Positions 51,301 through 51,891 of a DNA stretch of 64,000 nucleotides are shown here, in pieces. The notes under the pieces were generated by a model that was not told where the DNA came from, did no database searches, and saw nothing but the letters and a program-made list of their open reading frames with translations. This DNA is from Plumapathes pennacea (Eukaryota > Cnidaria > Anthozoa > Antipatharia > Myriopathidae): contig OZ038467.1 of assembly GCA_964036295.1 (NCBI GenBank), positions 16,465,670 through 16,529,669 of the forward strand, in the 5' to 3' direction. A program made the translations under genes and the position numbers. Within the stretch, counting starts at the first letter, position 1; each line of letters begins with the position of its first letter.

Positions 51301-51891
51301 CTGTGGTGGTAAAGCGTGACGTCTTATTATGCAAAATTTTCCATTCGAATCTCTAAACATCACAGCTGCTGCACAAACGTGTGCAAAGTTTCAAATCGCT
51401 AGCCCTACTGACAGCAACCAGATAACTCCATTCTGAACTCTCTTATTTAGCATCAGTTCTAAATCAAAGGAACCATTAACACCAAATAGGAGGGTTTAGT
51501 ATTGAGCAATTTGAACTTCAATAGCCCACATCTCAGCTGTTCAATGGGCTAAAGAGCTAATTTTTGTGTGACCTTTTTTAGACAGGGCATTCCACAGTAT
51601 TGCCTAAAATCCATATTCGAATATTTTTGTGACATCACTTTACCACTATATTCACTCAAGGCAATCCCTACTTTAGAGCAGTTAAGACACAAGCCTGTTG
51701 TACGAACTAGACCACAACCAAAGTCTGCCAATCAAAGAGATAGCCGACCTTACAGCGGCGTCGCTGCTTTGATTTATGCAGTTGAGTGTCTTTTGTTTTG
51801 ATTGTTTCTTAGGTCTGTACGGCTCATGATGAATTTCAACACAAACCTGGAAATGGTTGGAAAAAGGGAACCTTACAAGGCCGTGTACAAG
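4206..51891 (+). CDS. Aldehyde oxidase / xanthine dehydrogenase family gene, nine internal exons
   Basis: This is a molybdenum hydroxylase gene, part of the molybdopterin-binding half of the enzyme, which oxidises aldehydes or purines at a Mo centre in the cytosol. Exons are 4206-4286, 9497-9538, 9638-9733, 17286-17343, 33092-33241, 33497-33576, 36256-36365, 43206-43310 and 51813-51891. Each has AG/GT borders, and the phases (0,0,0,1,1,0,2,2,0) join without a stop into 269 codons colinear with the family. The VKRCGGAYGGKA segment corresponds to the GGxFGGKE loop of xanthine dehydrogenase. There the catalytic Glu is Ala, and GGAYGGK resembles the GGAFGGK of aldehyde oxidases, so I favour an aldehyde-oxidase-like enzyme. 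The FeS and FAD domains lie upstream and the C-terminal Mo-binding part downstream, outside the window. Introns reach 15.7 kb and are packed with mobile elements. No disabling change is seen. Confidence 0.93.
4355..4552 (-). repeat. SINE 3' fragment
   Basis: The segment matches the 3' half of the tRNA-derived SINE at 13772-14155 in the same orientation. Shared pieces include ttgcttcgccatac, gtggagtacaggcactgagg, the ggtcactgccag segment and tgtaatcaagtatagaagta. The tRNA-like head is absent. It sits just downstream of aldehyde oxidase exon 1. Confidence 0.75.
4592..5335 (-). pseudogene. Antisense candidate exons, Cys/His-rich, unrecognised
   Basis: On the minus strand inside the first large intron, 4606-4808 reads as an exon. 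It has an AG-like acceptor before ETSDVVLG, and VTICPRHHDTFGIRWRCN, then KGDHGINLAQSERLFRLTQV, then LIPVAS just before a gtaagt donor. The C-P-x-H, WR, K-G-x-x-G-I, PVxS layout resembles a multi-copy cnidarian protein whose function I do not know. A second segment at 5060-5290 ends at a gtgagt donor, but the two open frames through it disagree. It may be part of a mobile or multi-copy gene. Confidence 0.35.
5336..6410. other. Intron stretch without recognised content
   Basis: The stretch is AT-rich and non-repetitive within the window. Short open frames (for example 5882-6149) show no domain, and two overlapping frames of equal length argue against coding. I see nothing else. Confidence 0.4.
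6411..8183 (+). mobile_element. Helitron-like non-autonomous element, copy 1, with internal duplication
   Basis: The element begins TTGCTCGCGGGGGCCTGG and ends GAGCTCACTGGCAAGGCCAG followed by TCTAG, then T. The terminal ACTGGC-AAG-GCCAGT forms a 6-bp hairpin just before CTAG, which is the Helitron 3' signature. Copies 2 and 3 lie inverted at 12747-14274 and 14280-15303. The shared 5' module contains a cacacggtgattggttcat phrase. A segment of about 615-634 bp is duplicated in tandem here (6600-7214 and 7215-7848) and is single in the other copies. There is no helicase or Rep coding, and short open frames are on inconsistent strands. Confidence 0.7.
8280..8630 (-). pseudogene. PIF/Harbinger-type transposase pseudogene (DDE_Tnp_4 family)
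   Basis: Read on the minus strand with frameshifts, the segment gives FRFGISELPLLAENF, then SRKEAALDNC, then DFVDDTVQPL, then NGHKRAQAMKFQSVVPPNGM followed by IANLCG. This is the order and wording of plant/animal PIF/Harbinger-like DDE transposases (ALDNCWGFVDGT...NGHKRxHALKFQSVxxPNG). Trp and Gly of the FVDGT block are lost and internal stops occur, so it is dead. It was invisible to ORF finding. The C-terminal catalytic part was not found. It may be related to the enzyme that mobilised the MITE at 3211. Confidence 0.75.
8777..8847. mobile_element. 71-bp short inverted-repeat MITE
   Basis: TACCCTGCGAGCAGAAC at the left pairs with GTTCTGCTGGCAGGGTA at the right (16 of 17 matching). The 37-bp spacer is ccctttttcc-rich. 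The tiny size and strong hairpin suggest a miniature element. No target duplication is clear. Confidence 0.6.
8848..9490. other. Intron stretch without recognised content
   Basis: There is no domain, repeat match or inverted repeat that I can see. The 76-codon minus frame at 9194-9424 has no support. Confidence 0.4.
9497..9538 (+). CDS. Aldehyde oxidase-like exon 2 (42-bp micro-exon)
   Basis: This 14-codon exon lies between ttctag and gtacgt. It encodes GNCKIDSLDDSEAL, matching the AHAKIxSIDxSEA stretch of the family that follows the preceding exon directly. It is too short for ORF detection and was found from colinearity. It is separated from the next exon by only 99 bp. The usual Ala-His at its start is Gly-Asn here. 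Confidence 0.88.
9638..9733 (+). CDS. Aldehyde oxidase-like exon 3
   Basis: This 32-codon exon has acceptor gtttcag and donor gtaagt. It encodes KLPGVVKFLKATDIPKGGVN and ends VAPVFEIEE. The motif PGVVxFxxAxDIP is the standard family segment. It is in phase 0 at both ends. Confidence 0.93.
9734..10310. other. Intron stretch, possible MITE remnant
   Basis: A phrase cacactctgattggttcatt at about 9935 recalls the 5' ends of other elements here (49830, 18065), and gccggtcatt/accggcag form a short inverted pair at about 9955 and 9998. Otherwise I see nothing coding. Confidence 0.3.
10311..10338 (+). mobile_element. Isolated Helitron-like 5' terminus
   Basis: TCCCCGAGCGAAGCGAGGGT followed by a-g-taatc is identical for 20 bases, and nearly so beyond, to the starts of the elements at 44630 and 60001. 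The rest of the element is missing and LINE sequence follows directly. This is either a truncated insertion or a captured end. Confidence 0.6.
10340..11073 (+). pseudogene. LINE reverse transcriptase C-terminus and 3' UTR
   Basis: Codons to 10720 encode the tail found after the RT domain of CR1/L2-type LINEs: RIHSYNTRSSTSENFYIKRL, then FSRVGAKIWNETPNYLKELP, then FKYELKEKLLDIF. The RT catalytic part is absent, as in a typical 5'-truncated insertion. The 3' UTR is AT-rich with tgtaatg/tgtatg repeats at 10945-10990. It ends in a hairpin GACTGACCCGC / GCGGGTCAGTC (11031-11041, 11062-11072). Confidence 0.8.
11075..11172 (-). pseudogene. Penelope-like element RT fragment
   Basis: On the minus strand the segment reads GTAMGSPVSVIVAEIVMQ and then, after a frameshift, LPIWLRYVD. 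These are adjacent motifs of the Penelope-like reverse transcriptase (AMGSPxS...RYVDD). It abuts the plus-strand endonuclease part of the same kind of element, so the two halves face away from each other. Confidence 0.75.
11173..11850 (+). pseudogene. Penelope-like element GIY-YIG domain and 3' end
   Basis: An open frame to 11670 encodes a Penelope-like C-terminal GIY-YIG endonuclease. It has FHKPITTLRDLLTNVKDKDE, then the domain core VYRISCTDCEATYIGETGRN, then RLTEHKRATRNG, a His-rich segment (ISEHHRQTEHNINWD), and YYQRLALESWYTN with the conserved Glu. Domain length looks complete. The RT domain is missing in this orientation; a piece of it lies inverted at 11075-11172. After the stop, the 3' UTR contains a CTGAAGA...GAAAC phrase at 11746-11777. 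The copy is not functional. Confidence 0.85.
11851..12740. other. Intron stretch without recognised content
   Basis: The stretch is AT-rich. The phrase tttgtacgttactat recurs three times at 12510-12570 as a short imperfect repeat. No coding pattern or known element is seen. Confidence 0.4.
12747..14274 (-). mobile_element. Helitron-like non-autonomous element, copy 2, interrupted by a SINE
   Basis: On the minus strand it ends with the hairpin ACTGGCAAGGCCAGT and CTAG (12747-12750), followed by T. It starts near TTGCTCGCGGCTGC at about 14274. Internal sequence matches 6411-8183 in reverse, without the tandem duplication. A tRNA-derived SINE (13772-14155) splits it; the flanks gaagtcaattac and gtcatcgcatatca rejoin to the uninterrupted form seen at 6535-6555. 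Confidence 0.75.
13772..14155 (-). mobile_element. tRNA-derived SINE
   Basis: Read on the minus strand, the head is tRNA-like. The A box TGGCTCAGTTGG is at 14139-14128 and the B box GGTTCAAACCC at 14095-14085, with correct spacing for RNA polymerase III. The body of about 280 bp includes ctatacttctatacttgatt and a G/C-rich hairpin cccct-tgagggg. It ends in a (TATG)n tail (13772-13798). A 4-bp TTAC repeat flanks it weakly. A second, head-less copy is at 4355-4552. It is a SINE and not a working tRNA gene, because no clover-leaf with intact acceptor is formed. Confidence 0.85.
14280..15303 (-). mobile_element. Helitron-like non-autonomous element, copy 3
   Basis: It lies head-to-tail beside copy 2, in the same orientation. 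The 3' end is CACTGGCAACC plus CTAG (14280-14283), so the terminal hairpin is damaged. The 5' end reads TTGCTCGTGGGGCCATGCCC at 15302, which contains its own GGGGC-CAT-GCCCC hairpin. It shares the gtgagctaaaaaatgg and cacacggtgattggttcat phrases with the other copies. No coding is supported. Confidence 0.7.
15455..15900 (-). pseudogene. LINE reverse transcriptase C-terminus and 3' UTR
   Basis: Minus-strand codons about 15895-15665 encode SKFTVALELRSLYLPFQNLN, then KSGIKYTSAKIWNSVQIGLK, then SLKVFKRLYKKHIISQ. This is the post-RT tail of a CR1-like LINE (GxKxWNSLPxxL...SLxxFKxxLKxxL). The AT-rich 3' UTR runs to about 15455, where sequence similar to other coral LINE tails (GAGGGAGCATGTGCCC) ends. 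The copy is 5'-truncated and was not visible as a long ORF. Confidence 0.65.
15901..17285. other. Intron stretch without recognised gene
   Basis: At 16090-16190 a segment with gcgggggttatttgctgata, the inverted pair gtccgc/gcggac and tcacgtg looks like the upstream end of a mobile element, but no coding follows. The rest is AT-rich with no domain. Confidence 0.35.
17286..17343 (+). CDS. Aldehyde oxidase-like exon 4
   Basis: This 58-bp exon lies between tccag and gtaaag. It encodes VFASSDVLYAGQAVGLIVA plus one base. It corresponds to the conserved VFAxDxVxxxGQxVGxVVA strand. The single left-over G is completed by AT of the next exon to give Asp. Confidence 0.92.
17465..18045 (+). repeat. Chimeric Helitron-like fragment
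   Basis: The left part (17495-17725) matches the 5' module of the hairpin family (gagaatcagcac...gattggttcac, then ggttggctctgtgga). From about 17735 it switches to the 5' module of the TCCCCGA family (ggagactccaag..., then cgaaatctaatgtttgtcag), as at 44698-44760. The two families therefore share or exchange modules. An open frame 17729-18043 has no recognised domain. Confidence 0.6.
18123..18430 (+). other. Uncertain open frame with 30-A tract
   Basis: An open frame reads FFSPRNFSLQSNKAARHFNP, then NRRRYSKWMSWL, then poly-Lys from 30 A at 18255-18284. After the A tract another frame gives REWRFATLTEQQMQWTDTWK. The phrase tctgattggtcgaagagc upstream (18065) is like the promoter-side ends of elements here. 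It could be the 5' end of an element with an expanded A tract. No function is claimed. Confidence 0.25.
18513..18586 (-). repeat. Split direct repeat B2 (3' end of DIRS-order element)
   Basis: It matches B1 at 18832-18906 at about 90% (atagtaaagaatttacatt, then actctatgccttatgaa, then gataagatatgggtgaaaaa). Together with 18587-18603 it can also form a hairpin from cactctatgccttat and ataaggcgtagagtg. Confidence 0.8.
18653..18835 (-). repeat. Split direct repeat A2
   Basis: It matches A1 at 24671-24859. Shared blocks include gtagaagtggttggtagagt, the ctccctggagacttctacgg block and the ggatacaagaacatgaagtt block. Differences are scattered substitutions and one 6-bp indel after gggcgtat. It overlaps B1 by the 4-bp core atag. 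Confidence 0.85.
18832..18906 (-). repeat. Split direct repeat B1
   Basis: It is a direct copy of B2 directly abutting A2. It lies just downstream (minus-strand sense) of the recombinase coding region, as expected in a PAT-type layout. Confidence 0.8.
19174..20340 (-). pseudogene. Tyrosine recombinase of DIRS-order element, frameshifted
   Basis: On the minus strand a zinc-ribbon-like segment (CPEC...CQRCG, about 20320-20280) is followed by a core-binding region (LTRFLVWKDDKGKTKVH, then CPTRLAAGTVNSTIGKLRAI, then NPASDKSIQDYLRFIMKEQS). The catalytic domain holds Arg in FFSGDRGSDL, the H-x-x-R box in MHSLRNGCSITL, His in ARHIGWKST, and Tyr in QTTKY next to the stop at about 19176. All four signature residues are visible, but the frame breaks at about 19960 and 19440-19530. 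The enzyme would integrate a circular DNA copy. It is closest in wording to DIRS-type recombinases of corals. Confidence 0.85.
20560..22495 (-). pseudogene. Reverse transcriptase-RNase H of DIRS-order element, frameshifted
   Basis: The minus-strand segments in order are as follows. PSKPRMCHDERFLNLW gives the fingers, and TLDDKSGYDHVPLHPHSRTY gives RT motif A with Asp. FGWKASAYIYNFIGM precedes CSNYIDDKHIG, the YxDD catalytic box. LKTLQKFAGKTTSF belongs to the thumb. An RNase H-like region has FIDNKVV in one frame and PSADNPADLPS and SDADC in another. A tail reads VIAPDLRP-like QYWWP. At least two frameshifts (near 21790 and 21150) break it. Function: reverse transcription of the element RNA. 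Confidence 0.85.
22773..23246 (-). pseudogene. Gag-like zinc-knuckle protein of DIRS-order element, frameshifted
   Basis: The start MEDVKKEIKVVKSKLSQNTV at 23246 leads into a helical region (ATLEHLTDTARENADEQASR). It ends with a CCHC zinc knuckle (VTCFACGLRGHIAQNC, pattern CX2CX4HX4C) at about 22850-22810. Frame changes occur near 23165 and 23000. A nucleic-acid-binding gag role is inferred from the knuckle and the position upstream of RT. Confidence 0.75.
23260..24000. other. Leader of DIRS-order element, no recognised coding
   Basis: The stretch lies between the gag-like region and the tandem repeats. The 149-codon minus frame (23222-23671) has no motif and shows an A/T-rich, low-complexity composition. 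I treat it as untranslated leader. Confidence 0.4.
24005..24500 (-). repeat. Tandem array of about 53-bp units in the DIRS leader
   Basis: The phrase gcgccaacgtaatc recurs at 24018, 24071, 24122, 24177, 24228, 24281, 24335, 24387 and 24440, giving about nine units of 51-56 bp. Two unit types alternate, one with cgctaagaagcgcc and one with cgccatgtggcgcc, so the true period is about 105 bp. Both types can form short GC hairpins. The array is unique to this element in the window. Confidence 0.85.
24671..24859 (-). repeat. Split direct repeat A1 (5' end of DIRS-order element)
   Basis: It is the direct copy of A2 and defines the 5' end of the element at 24859 (cgaatgagagtag then catac). Next to its inner side, cttcagcgacggctggc (24641-24657) is the inverse of gccagcgtcgctgaag near B2 (18623-18638). 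Confidence 0.85.
24905..26030 (+). pseudogene. Crypton-type tyrosine recombinase (DUF3504/KCTD1-like), broken
   Basis: The N-terminal SAM-like part (IGQLDTNLRRFYAEARSKSG, then YSKSTLLGFRHAIERFL) runs from 24929 to an in-frame TAA at 25112. The same frame then continues FKRSNEMLNAQIVSLKCQ. The catalytic part has CRRGRKGQRKLKKDSF with the first Arg, then KIYTNHSVRATAITLWSNAG (H-x-x-R box), then IPNRHIMAIS. A one-base loss at about 25773 throws the final His/Tyr segment (HRNEQSLAHYN) into another frame, followed by a stop at 25857 and a tail FPGFIFNNCTIQNINIVTNS to about 26010. It starts only about 45 bp beyond the DIRS-order element. It is a DNA-only recombinase element and is inactive here. 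Confidence 0.85.
26243..26418. mobile_element. 176-bp foldback (hairpin) element
   Basis: The arms 26243-26311 and 26352-26418 are inverse complements with a few differences (agaattggttcatgc..., then gagttatgaatgcac, then gttgggagagcac). The loop is about 40 bp. Flanking tata/ttata is compatible with a short AT target duplication. The core gttgggagagcac resembles gttgggagaacac in the foldback at 52781. Confidence 0.75.
26426..26880 (+). repeat. Dispersed repeat family E, copy 1
   Basis: It matches 34640-35060 in the same orientation and 31960-32275 inverted. Shared phrases are gatacaaggccaagca, the acagttggtggaaatc block, and ggacaagcaa close by. The last block also occurs inside the TCCCCGA-family elements (45150, 54822), so family E is probably a relative or deletion derivative. 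No coding is supported. Confidence 0.6.
27321..29192 (-). mobile_element. P-like element with long inverted repeats and THAP domain
   Basis: Long terminal inverted repeats are present: 27321-27440 pairs with 29080-29192 (aagtgcacataagccttcag, then aaattaggaagtaatct), and ctgtgacgtcagaggagtgg at 27488-27509 pairs with 28978-28999. A THAP-domain reading frame lies on the minus strand just inside the right repeat. THAP plus long inverted repeats suggest the P-element superfamily. No DDE or RNase H-like transposase core is seen, so this is a non-autonomous or decayed 1.9-kb copy. Confidence 0.7.
28637..28934 (-). pseudogene. THAP-type zinc finger, frameshifted
   Basis: From ATG at 28934 the frame reads MPCRCVVGGCSWEPDHKQGF, then FPNDQR. 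A second frame continues MVQFVKAKRVKWELTINSGS, and the first frame gives FRFCSAYFKPDDF. The C-x-x-x-x-C start and the CSxHF...DDF box are those of the THAP DNA-binding domain. The zinc-ligand His is Tyr here (CSAYF), and one frameshift splits the domain. It is likely the DNA-binding end of a P-like transposase. Confidence 0.75.
29444..29671 (+). pseudogene. Unrecognised open frame cut by a MITE
   Basis: The frame reads ELFHSCVKQNGQPWEATSEI, then MKKKFPDIDSFERRTAK, and is then interrupted at 29671 by the MITE at 29672-30035. The upstream part repeats acaaaatttggatacaaaat twice (29486-29525). Sequence after the MITE (30038 onward) stays open for some codons but shows no domain. Identity unknown. 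Confidence 0.3.
29672..30035. mobile_element. 364-bp MITE flanked by TA
   Basis: The terminal inverted repeats are about 45 bp: GGCCCAGGTCAAATGACGTA, then CTTCAGACGAGA, with the exact complement at the right end. TA flanks both sides (29670-29671, 30036-30037), as in Tc1/mariner-like elements. The inner part has further imperfect inverse copies of agttcgact...gtcaaacgtcga. No coding. Confidence 0.85.
30038..30611. other. Intron stretch with C-tract and CA repeat
   Basis: A run of 17 C from 30366 followed by (CA)n to about 30400 is the only clear structure. A short plus-strand open stretch before it has no domain. Confidence 0.4.
30612..30735 (+). repeat. Helitron-like 3'-side fragment
   Basis: ctgaactaaaccagactgcc, then gtgcgacac...ttttaatgg and gtgacgtcgctacaca match 41866-41940 in the same orientation. 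The following tttcgaaaatttactacagg is the counterpart of the sequence just before the CTAG end at 42044. Confidence 0.5.
30736..31020. other. Intron stretch without recognised content
   Basis: I see no domain, repeat match or inverted repeat of note, apart from the short inverted phrase gttattaggtgataaccca. Confidence 0.3.
31030..31880 (+). repeat. Diverged Helitron-like and dispersed repeat fragments
   Basis: 31240-31400 resembles the hairpin family (tttctgtggtgacacagaat, then ttggaagata, then gacatctgttgcctt). The tail about 31690-31870 is a diverged copy of the repeat at 3775-4130. Two short similar blocks (aaaagatatcg...gaaacgaaa) at 31112 and 31437 suggest an old internal duplication. 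Confidence 0.45.
31960..32275 (-). repeat. Family E repeat, inverted copy, with a lone MITE end
   Basis: Reverse-complement reading gives gacctgaacaaaatcccaga, then ttaaaactcggatacttctt and agtcggtggaaatcgaac, matching 26560-26650. At 32268 ttaggccccgtttacac looks like one terminus of a Harbinger-type MITE; the partner end was not found. Confidence 0.5.
32276..33091. other. Intron stretch without recognised gene
   Basis: The stretch is AT-rich with no domain. It leads into the polypyrimidine tract (tgtttcttctctcag) of aldehyde oxidase exon 5. Confidence 0.4.
33092..33241 (+). CDS. Aldehyde oxidase-like exon 5
   Basis: This 150-bp exon has acceptor ttctctcag and donor gtgagt. It encodes TQRHADEAAKAVIVTYKSIQ, then PPILTIDQAVALQSYF, matching the family pattern A..AAxxVxVxYExxxPxxTIExAI. 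It enters and leaves in phase 1. The preceding intron of 15.7 kb is the largest in the window and holds the DIRS-order element. Confidence 0.95.
33497..33576 (+). CDS. Aldehyde oxidase-like exon 6
   Basis: This 80-bp exon lies between ttttcacag and gtgagt. It encodes EAIQSADKVIAGQISIGTQH then HIHMETQ. The HFYMET-type segment, here HIHMET, is a hallmark of the family near the substrate pocket. The intron before it is only 255 bp. Confidence 0.95.
33577..34560. other. Intron stretch without recognised content
   Basis: No domain or repeat match is seen. The phrase gggagagggaggaatttgtcaacattttt at about 34110 repeats aatttgtcaaca of 34095. Confidence 0.35.
34620..35240 (+). repeat. Dispersed repeat family E, copy 2
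   Basis: It matches 26426-26880 throughout (gatacaaggtcaagcag, then atttctttaaggcatcgac, then acagttggtggaaatcgagc). At the right, actacagggcgaggggttatctgcg resembles the 3' end shared by the TCCCCGA family, but the CTAG end is lost. Confidence 0.6.
35690..36005. repeat. Probable MITE remnant with gttaaccgag blocks
   Basis: ccagttaaccgaga (35700), gggttaacc-like and cagccctgttaaccgagatc (35860), ggattaaccgggctg (35903) and cagtaaccgggctcatatg (35970) recur in both orientations, with gttcatatgagaa / ttctcatatgaac forming an inverted pair (35840, 35926). This resembles a decayed hairpin MITE. Boundaries are uncertain. Confidence 0.45.
36256..36365 (+). CDS. Aldehyde oxidase-like exon 7
   Basis: This 110-bp exon has acceptor tttgtag and donor gtaatt. 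It encodes ISLCIPEEDGVTVHSAAQWL, then DLTQAAVAQVLGLTVK plus two bases. The Gln in HSAAQW aligns with the cofactor-contacting Gln of the STQ motif in the family. The donor gtaatt is weaker than consensus but keeps the phase to the next exon. Confidence 0.93.
36366..37780. other. Intron stretch without recognised gene
   Basis: Overlapping open frames on both strands at 37232-37671 have no recognisable domain and probably reflect base composition. I see nothing else. Confidence 0.35.
37840..38035 (+). pseudogene. Penelope-like GIY-YIG N-terminal fragment
   Basis: Plus-strand codons read CPFIANTISISGPKNSTQIT, then DYFDCTSRNVIYCIWCTICS. This is the Cys-rich lead-in to a Penelope-like GIY-YIG domain (CPFI...I...FxCxSxNVIYCIxCxxC). 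The YIGETG core that should follow is absent. Instead the sequence turns into a perfect palindrome and then a MITE at 38036. Confidence 0.7.
37952..37985. repeat. Perfect 34-bp palindrome
   Basis: ATCTACTGCATATGGTG is followed immediately by its exact reverse complement, without a spacer. It lies within the Penelope-like coding fragment, exactly where the GIY-YIG core should begin. The right half looks like an inverse duplication of the coding sequence. Confidence 0.9.
38036..38291. mobile_element. 256-bp MITE, copy 1
   Basis: It starts ACAATCCTGGCCAAAAG, continuing t-tgtgggacact, and ends with the inverse complement (agtgtcccac...cttttggccaggattgt), about 29 bp. CT is present on both sides (38034-38035, 38292-38293). 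It is about 97% identical to 39483-39738 in the same orientation. The centre holds a C-tract and a G-tract that are mutually inverse (cccccctcccccc, ggggaggggggagg), so the whole element can fold. Confidence 0.85.
39483..39738. mobile_element. 256-bp MITE, copy 2
   Basis: It is a near-identical sister of 38036-38291 with the same terminal repeats, here flanked by AG on both sides. Its left flank (39424-39482) is an inverse copy of the right flank of copy 1 (38292-38350; shared catcaaatcctctagaagtt). The two MITEs are thus direct repeats while the sequences between them begin as inverted repeats. Confidence 0.85.
39888..40008 (+). pseudogene. RecQ-like helicase fragment with Walker A
   Basis: Plus-strand codons read NEQRKALNGIVNRKDRFAIL, then PTGHGKSLIACGVAHKL. 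This is the start of a RecQ-type superfamily 2 helicase (EQxxALxxIxxxKDxFxxLPTGxGKSL) with an intact nucleotide-binding TGHGKS. It is cut at about 40010 by the T-tract that opens the repeat at 40012. It is a lone scrap, possibly from a multi-copy or element-borne helicase gene. Confidence 0.7.
40012..40650 (+). repeat. Mosaic Helitron-like repeat, short member
   Basis: A T-tract (40018-40039) precedes gggatcagcacacggtgact, the shared 5' module. It then matches 2390-2540 (tggatgcacggaag...gtcggaaga, gcgggacccc...gtaaagtac) and 1710-1800 (gccatgaaggtcaaacag). The 1375-2153 coding-like block is largely missing here. Confidence 0.6.
41190..41530 (+). repeat. Dispersed repeat, copy 2
   Basis: It is the best match to 3775-4130: ggggccttcgataactgttt, then aattagaagaaaagagggca, then agctcttggatccg. 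Class unknown. Confidence 0.7.
41866..42044 (+). mobile_element. Helitron-like 3' end fragment
   Basis: It ends actacagagcgaggtgacgt, then ctgcgaatattctatttCTAG, followed by T. This is a diverged version of the 3' end of the elements at 44630, 54267 and 60001 (gagcgagggggtatctgcga...atttCTAG). The upstream part matches 30612-30700. Confidence 0.55.
42050..42435. other. Intron stretch without recognised content
   Basis: I see no coding pattern, repeat match or notable inverted repeat. Confidence 0.3.
42440..42705. repeat. Minisatellite of about 37 bp and C-tract
   Basis: The phrase ggtctgaaatagggtcgaaa, followed by attgcaaattt, recurs about five times between 42490 and 42640 with drift. A run of 16 C (about 42687-42702) follows. 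Minus-strand frames through it are repetitive (FRPYFRPKFAIFDPV) and not credible as protein. Confidence 0.7.
43206..43310 (+). CDS. Aldehyde oxidase-like exon 8 with Mo-site loop
   Basis: This 105-bp exon has acceptor gtttgcag and donor gtatat. It encodes VNVVVKRCGGAYGGKATRSL, then QTAAACAMAAYVLK. In xanthine dehydrogenases the residue after GGK is the catalytic Glu. Here it is Ala (GCC at 43252-43254), and the preceding GGAYGG is closer to the aldehyde oxidase form GGAFGG. This is the main reason for calling an aldehyde-oxidase-like subtype. Confidence 0.95.
43635..44629 (-). pseudogene. LINE 1 reverse transcriptase, core-deleted
   Basis: It resumes at 44629 with LSENQFGFRKMHSTV, then FNIAVFLDLKKAFDTVNHGI (RT motif A, with FLDLKKAFDTV). 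At 44444 it jumps, in another frame, to SDVEEKANSELNNISKWLIA, then LHLNVAKTEYMLIGS and SIGVVLDEHLSWNKHLEHI. The C-terminal tail ends TTTWNKLPIGLHKATSLESF. The intervening FADD-type catalytic segment, roughly a hundred residues, is missing, so the enzyme cannot work. Confidence 0.85.
44630..45993 (+). mobile_element. Helitron-like element, TCCCCGA family, copy 1 (1364 bp)
   Basis: It begins TCCCCGAGCGAAGCGAAGCG and ends gggtatctgcgattatcgta-ttt-CTAG. Insertion is clean: joining 44629 to 45994 gives a LINE frame NNILSENQFG without added bases, so there is no target duplication. The left neighbour is A and the right neighbour T, the classical Helitron A^T site. The 5' module has tandem gtcagtctgtcagtctgtca. 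It carries a small basic ORF (44843-45079) and no Rep/helicase. Copies 2 and 3 are at 54267 and 60001. Confidence 0.75.
44843..45079 (+). CDS. Small Arg/Glu-rich ORF of TCCCCGA family, copy 1
   Basis: The 79-codon frame contains SREARLQKRRELARARRNRE, then TIEPRQIRLEKRRQTF. Equivalent frames occur at the same place in copies 2 (54572-54754: SREARLQMRREQARARQNRE) and 3 (60187-60390: LKACLQKRREQARARRNQET). Such R-R-x-x-x-R-A-R-R-x-x-E-T repeats occur at the N-terminus of Helitron-associated proteins in invertebrates as far as I recall. I therefore see it as the truncated start of such a protein. Whether it is translated is unknown. Confidence 0.5.
45994..46180 (-). pseudogene. LINE 1 reverse transcriptase, N-terminal part
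   Basis: The minus strand reads QFPSDWKNARVSPLHKSGPR, then NSVDNYRPISVLTVISKVFE and RILYYQLYDYLTLNN. This is the standard LINE RT opening (W..A.V.P..K.G....NYRPIS.L....K..E). It continues across the Helitron-like insertion into LSENQFGF at 44629. Confidence 0.85.
46190..46995 (+). mobile_element. Hairpin-family Helitron-like repeat, copy 4, truncated
   Basis: It matches 6480-8120 in the same orientation without the tandem duplication: cacacggtgatcggttcac, then aaatgtttgatggattcg, then gccaagttctctatactgtg, then gtctctcttggaagttccgc. It stops before the terminal hairpin and CTAG. A (ATT)n tract lies at 46232-46276. It separates the LINE 1 endonuclease from its RT. Confidence 0.65.
46999..47830 (-). 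pseudogene. LINE 1 apurinic-like endonuclease domain
   Basis: Minus-strand codons start near 47828 with LLNVVSLPKDVDELRVLLDD, then FDLFALNETRLDSTV (catalytic Glu in NETR). A frameshift lies at about 47660. It then reads VGIYLKNTINYIHRKDL, ANIYRPPSSPQEYLSKIEYL, LHLLGDLNCNYI (GDxN box) and LGISDHSLAFAV (SDH box). All endonuclease signature blocks are visible. The end at WKNMFTSIVDIHA is cut by the repeat at 46190-46995. Confidence 0.85.
47950..49334 (-). pseudogene. LINE 1 ORF1: SAP-like, coiled coil and SGNH domain
   Basis: In minus-strand order: an N-terminal part (49334) with FSSHELRRTASLPNIGQLRK; a SAP-like helix-loop-helix LSLQELKAELRKRCLSKSGK, then KAVLVERLRVFLA; a coiled coil around IRKLKEENEVLRCQLTSLRN; and a C-terminal SGNH esterase-like domain. 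The last has RRSVVILGDSMIGGLEGW (block I, GDS), then VRSFHGATT-like and IIIHVGTNNLS (block III). CR1-like LINE ORF1 proteins are known to carry esterase domains. Frames change at about 49050, 48510 and 48320, so it is broken. Confidence 0.8.
49335..49779. other. Intron stretch without recognised content
   Basis: The stretch is AT-rich with no domain and no repeat match inside the window. Confidence 0.35.
49780..50885 (+). pseudogene. Crypton-type recombinase (DUF3504/KCTD1-like), second copy, broken
   Basis: The upstream end (aataataataatttattata, then a ctgattggttg phrase between two tctgagcgggcaatat/ac copies at 49806 and 49848) precedes ATG at 49913. The protein has an acidic N-terminus, then INEFIQAQKSANTVRKTRSD, then MNIFYRFCESMNEHRQ and KNLVKQGLGNKPNTTRKLTD. 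WYMAMNFGFRA with the first catalytic Arg is followed by a premature TGA at 50563. A shifted frame continues GDVELAKDPETQHKMLIWKA and FKCHRPAKANVDASPFFLAV, NHKRKQGSN. The H-x-x-R/Tyr part is absent after about 50845, so it is truncated. Confidence 0.8.
50920..51060 (+). repeat. Dispersed repeat, pair with 63838-64000
   Basis: tattctgtcgtccgggtaat, then tctgtttcatcggattaccg match 63845-63895 (tattcagtcatccggtcagt, tctgtttcatcggttgactg) in the same orientation, with a similar cattttgtattcgtcgtcat end. Each contains an inverse pair (gtccgg.., ..ccgagac). Class unknown. Confidence 0.55.
51061..51812. other. Intron stretch without recognised content
   Basis: I see no domain or repeat. The right end is the polypyrimidine tract (ttgttttgattgtttcttag) of aldehyde oxidase exon 9. 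Confidence 0.4.
51813..51891 (+). CDS. Aldehyde oxidase-like exon 9 (last seen)
   Basis: This 79-bp exon has acceptor gtttcttag and donor gtagga. It encodes SVRLMMNFNTNLEMVGKREP then YKAVYK, matching PVRCxLDRxEDMxxTGxRHPxxxKYK. It ends in phase 0. No continuation exon (expected to begin like VGF) was found in the following 12.1 kb, so the next intron is at least that long. Confidence 0.93.
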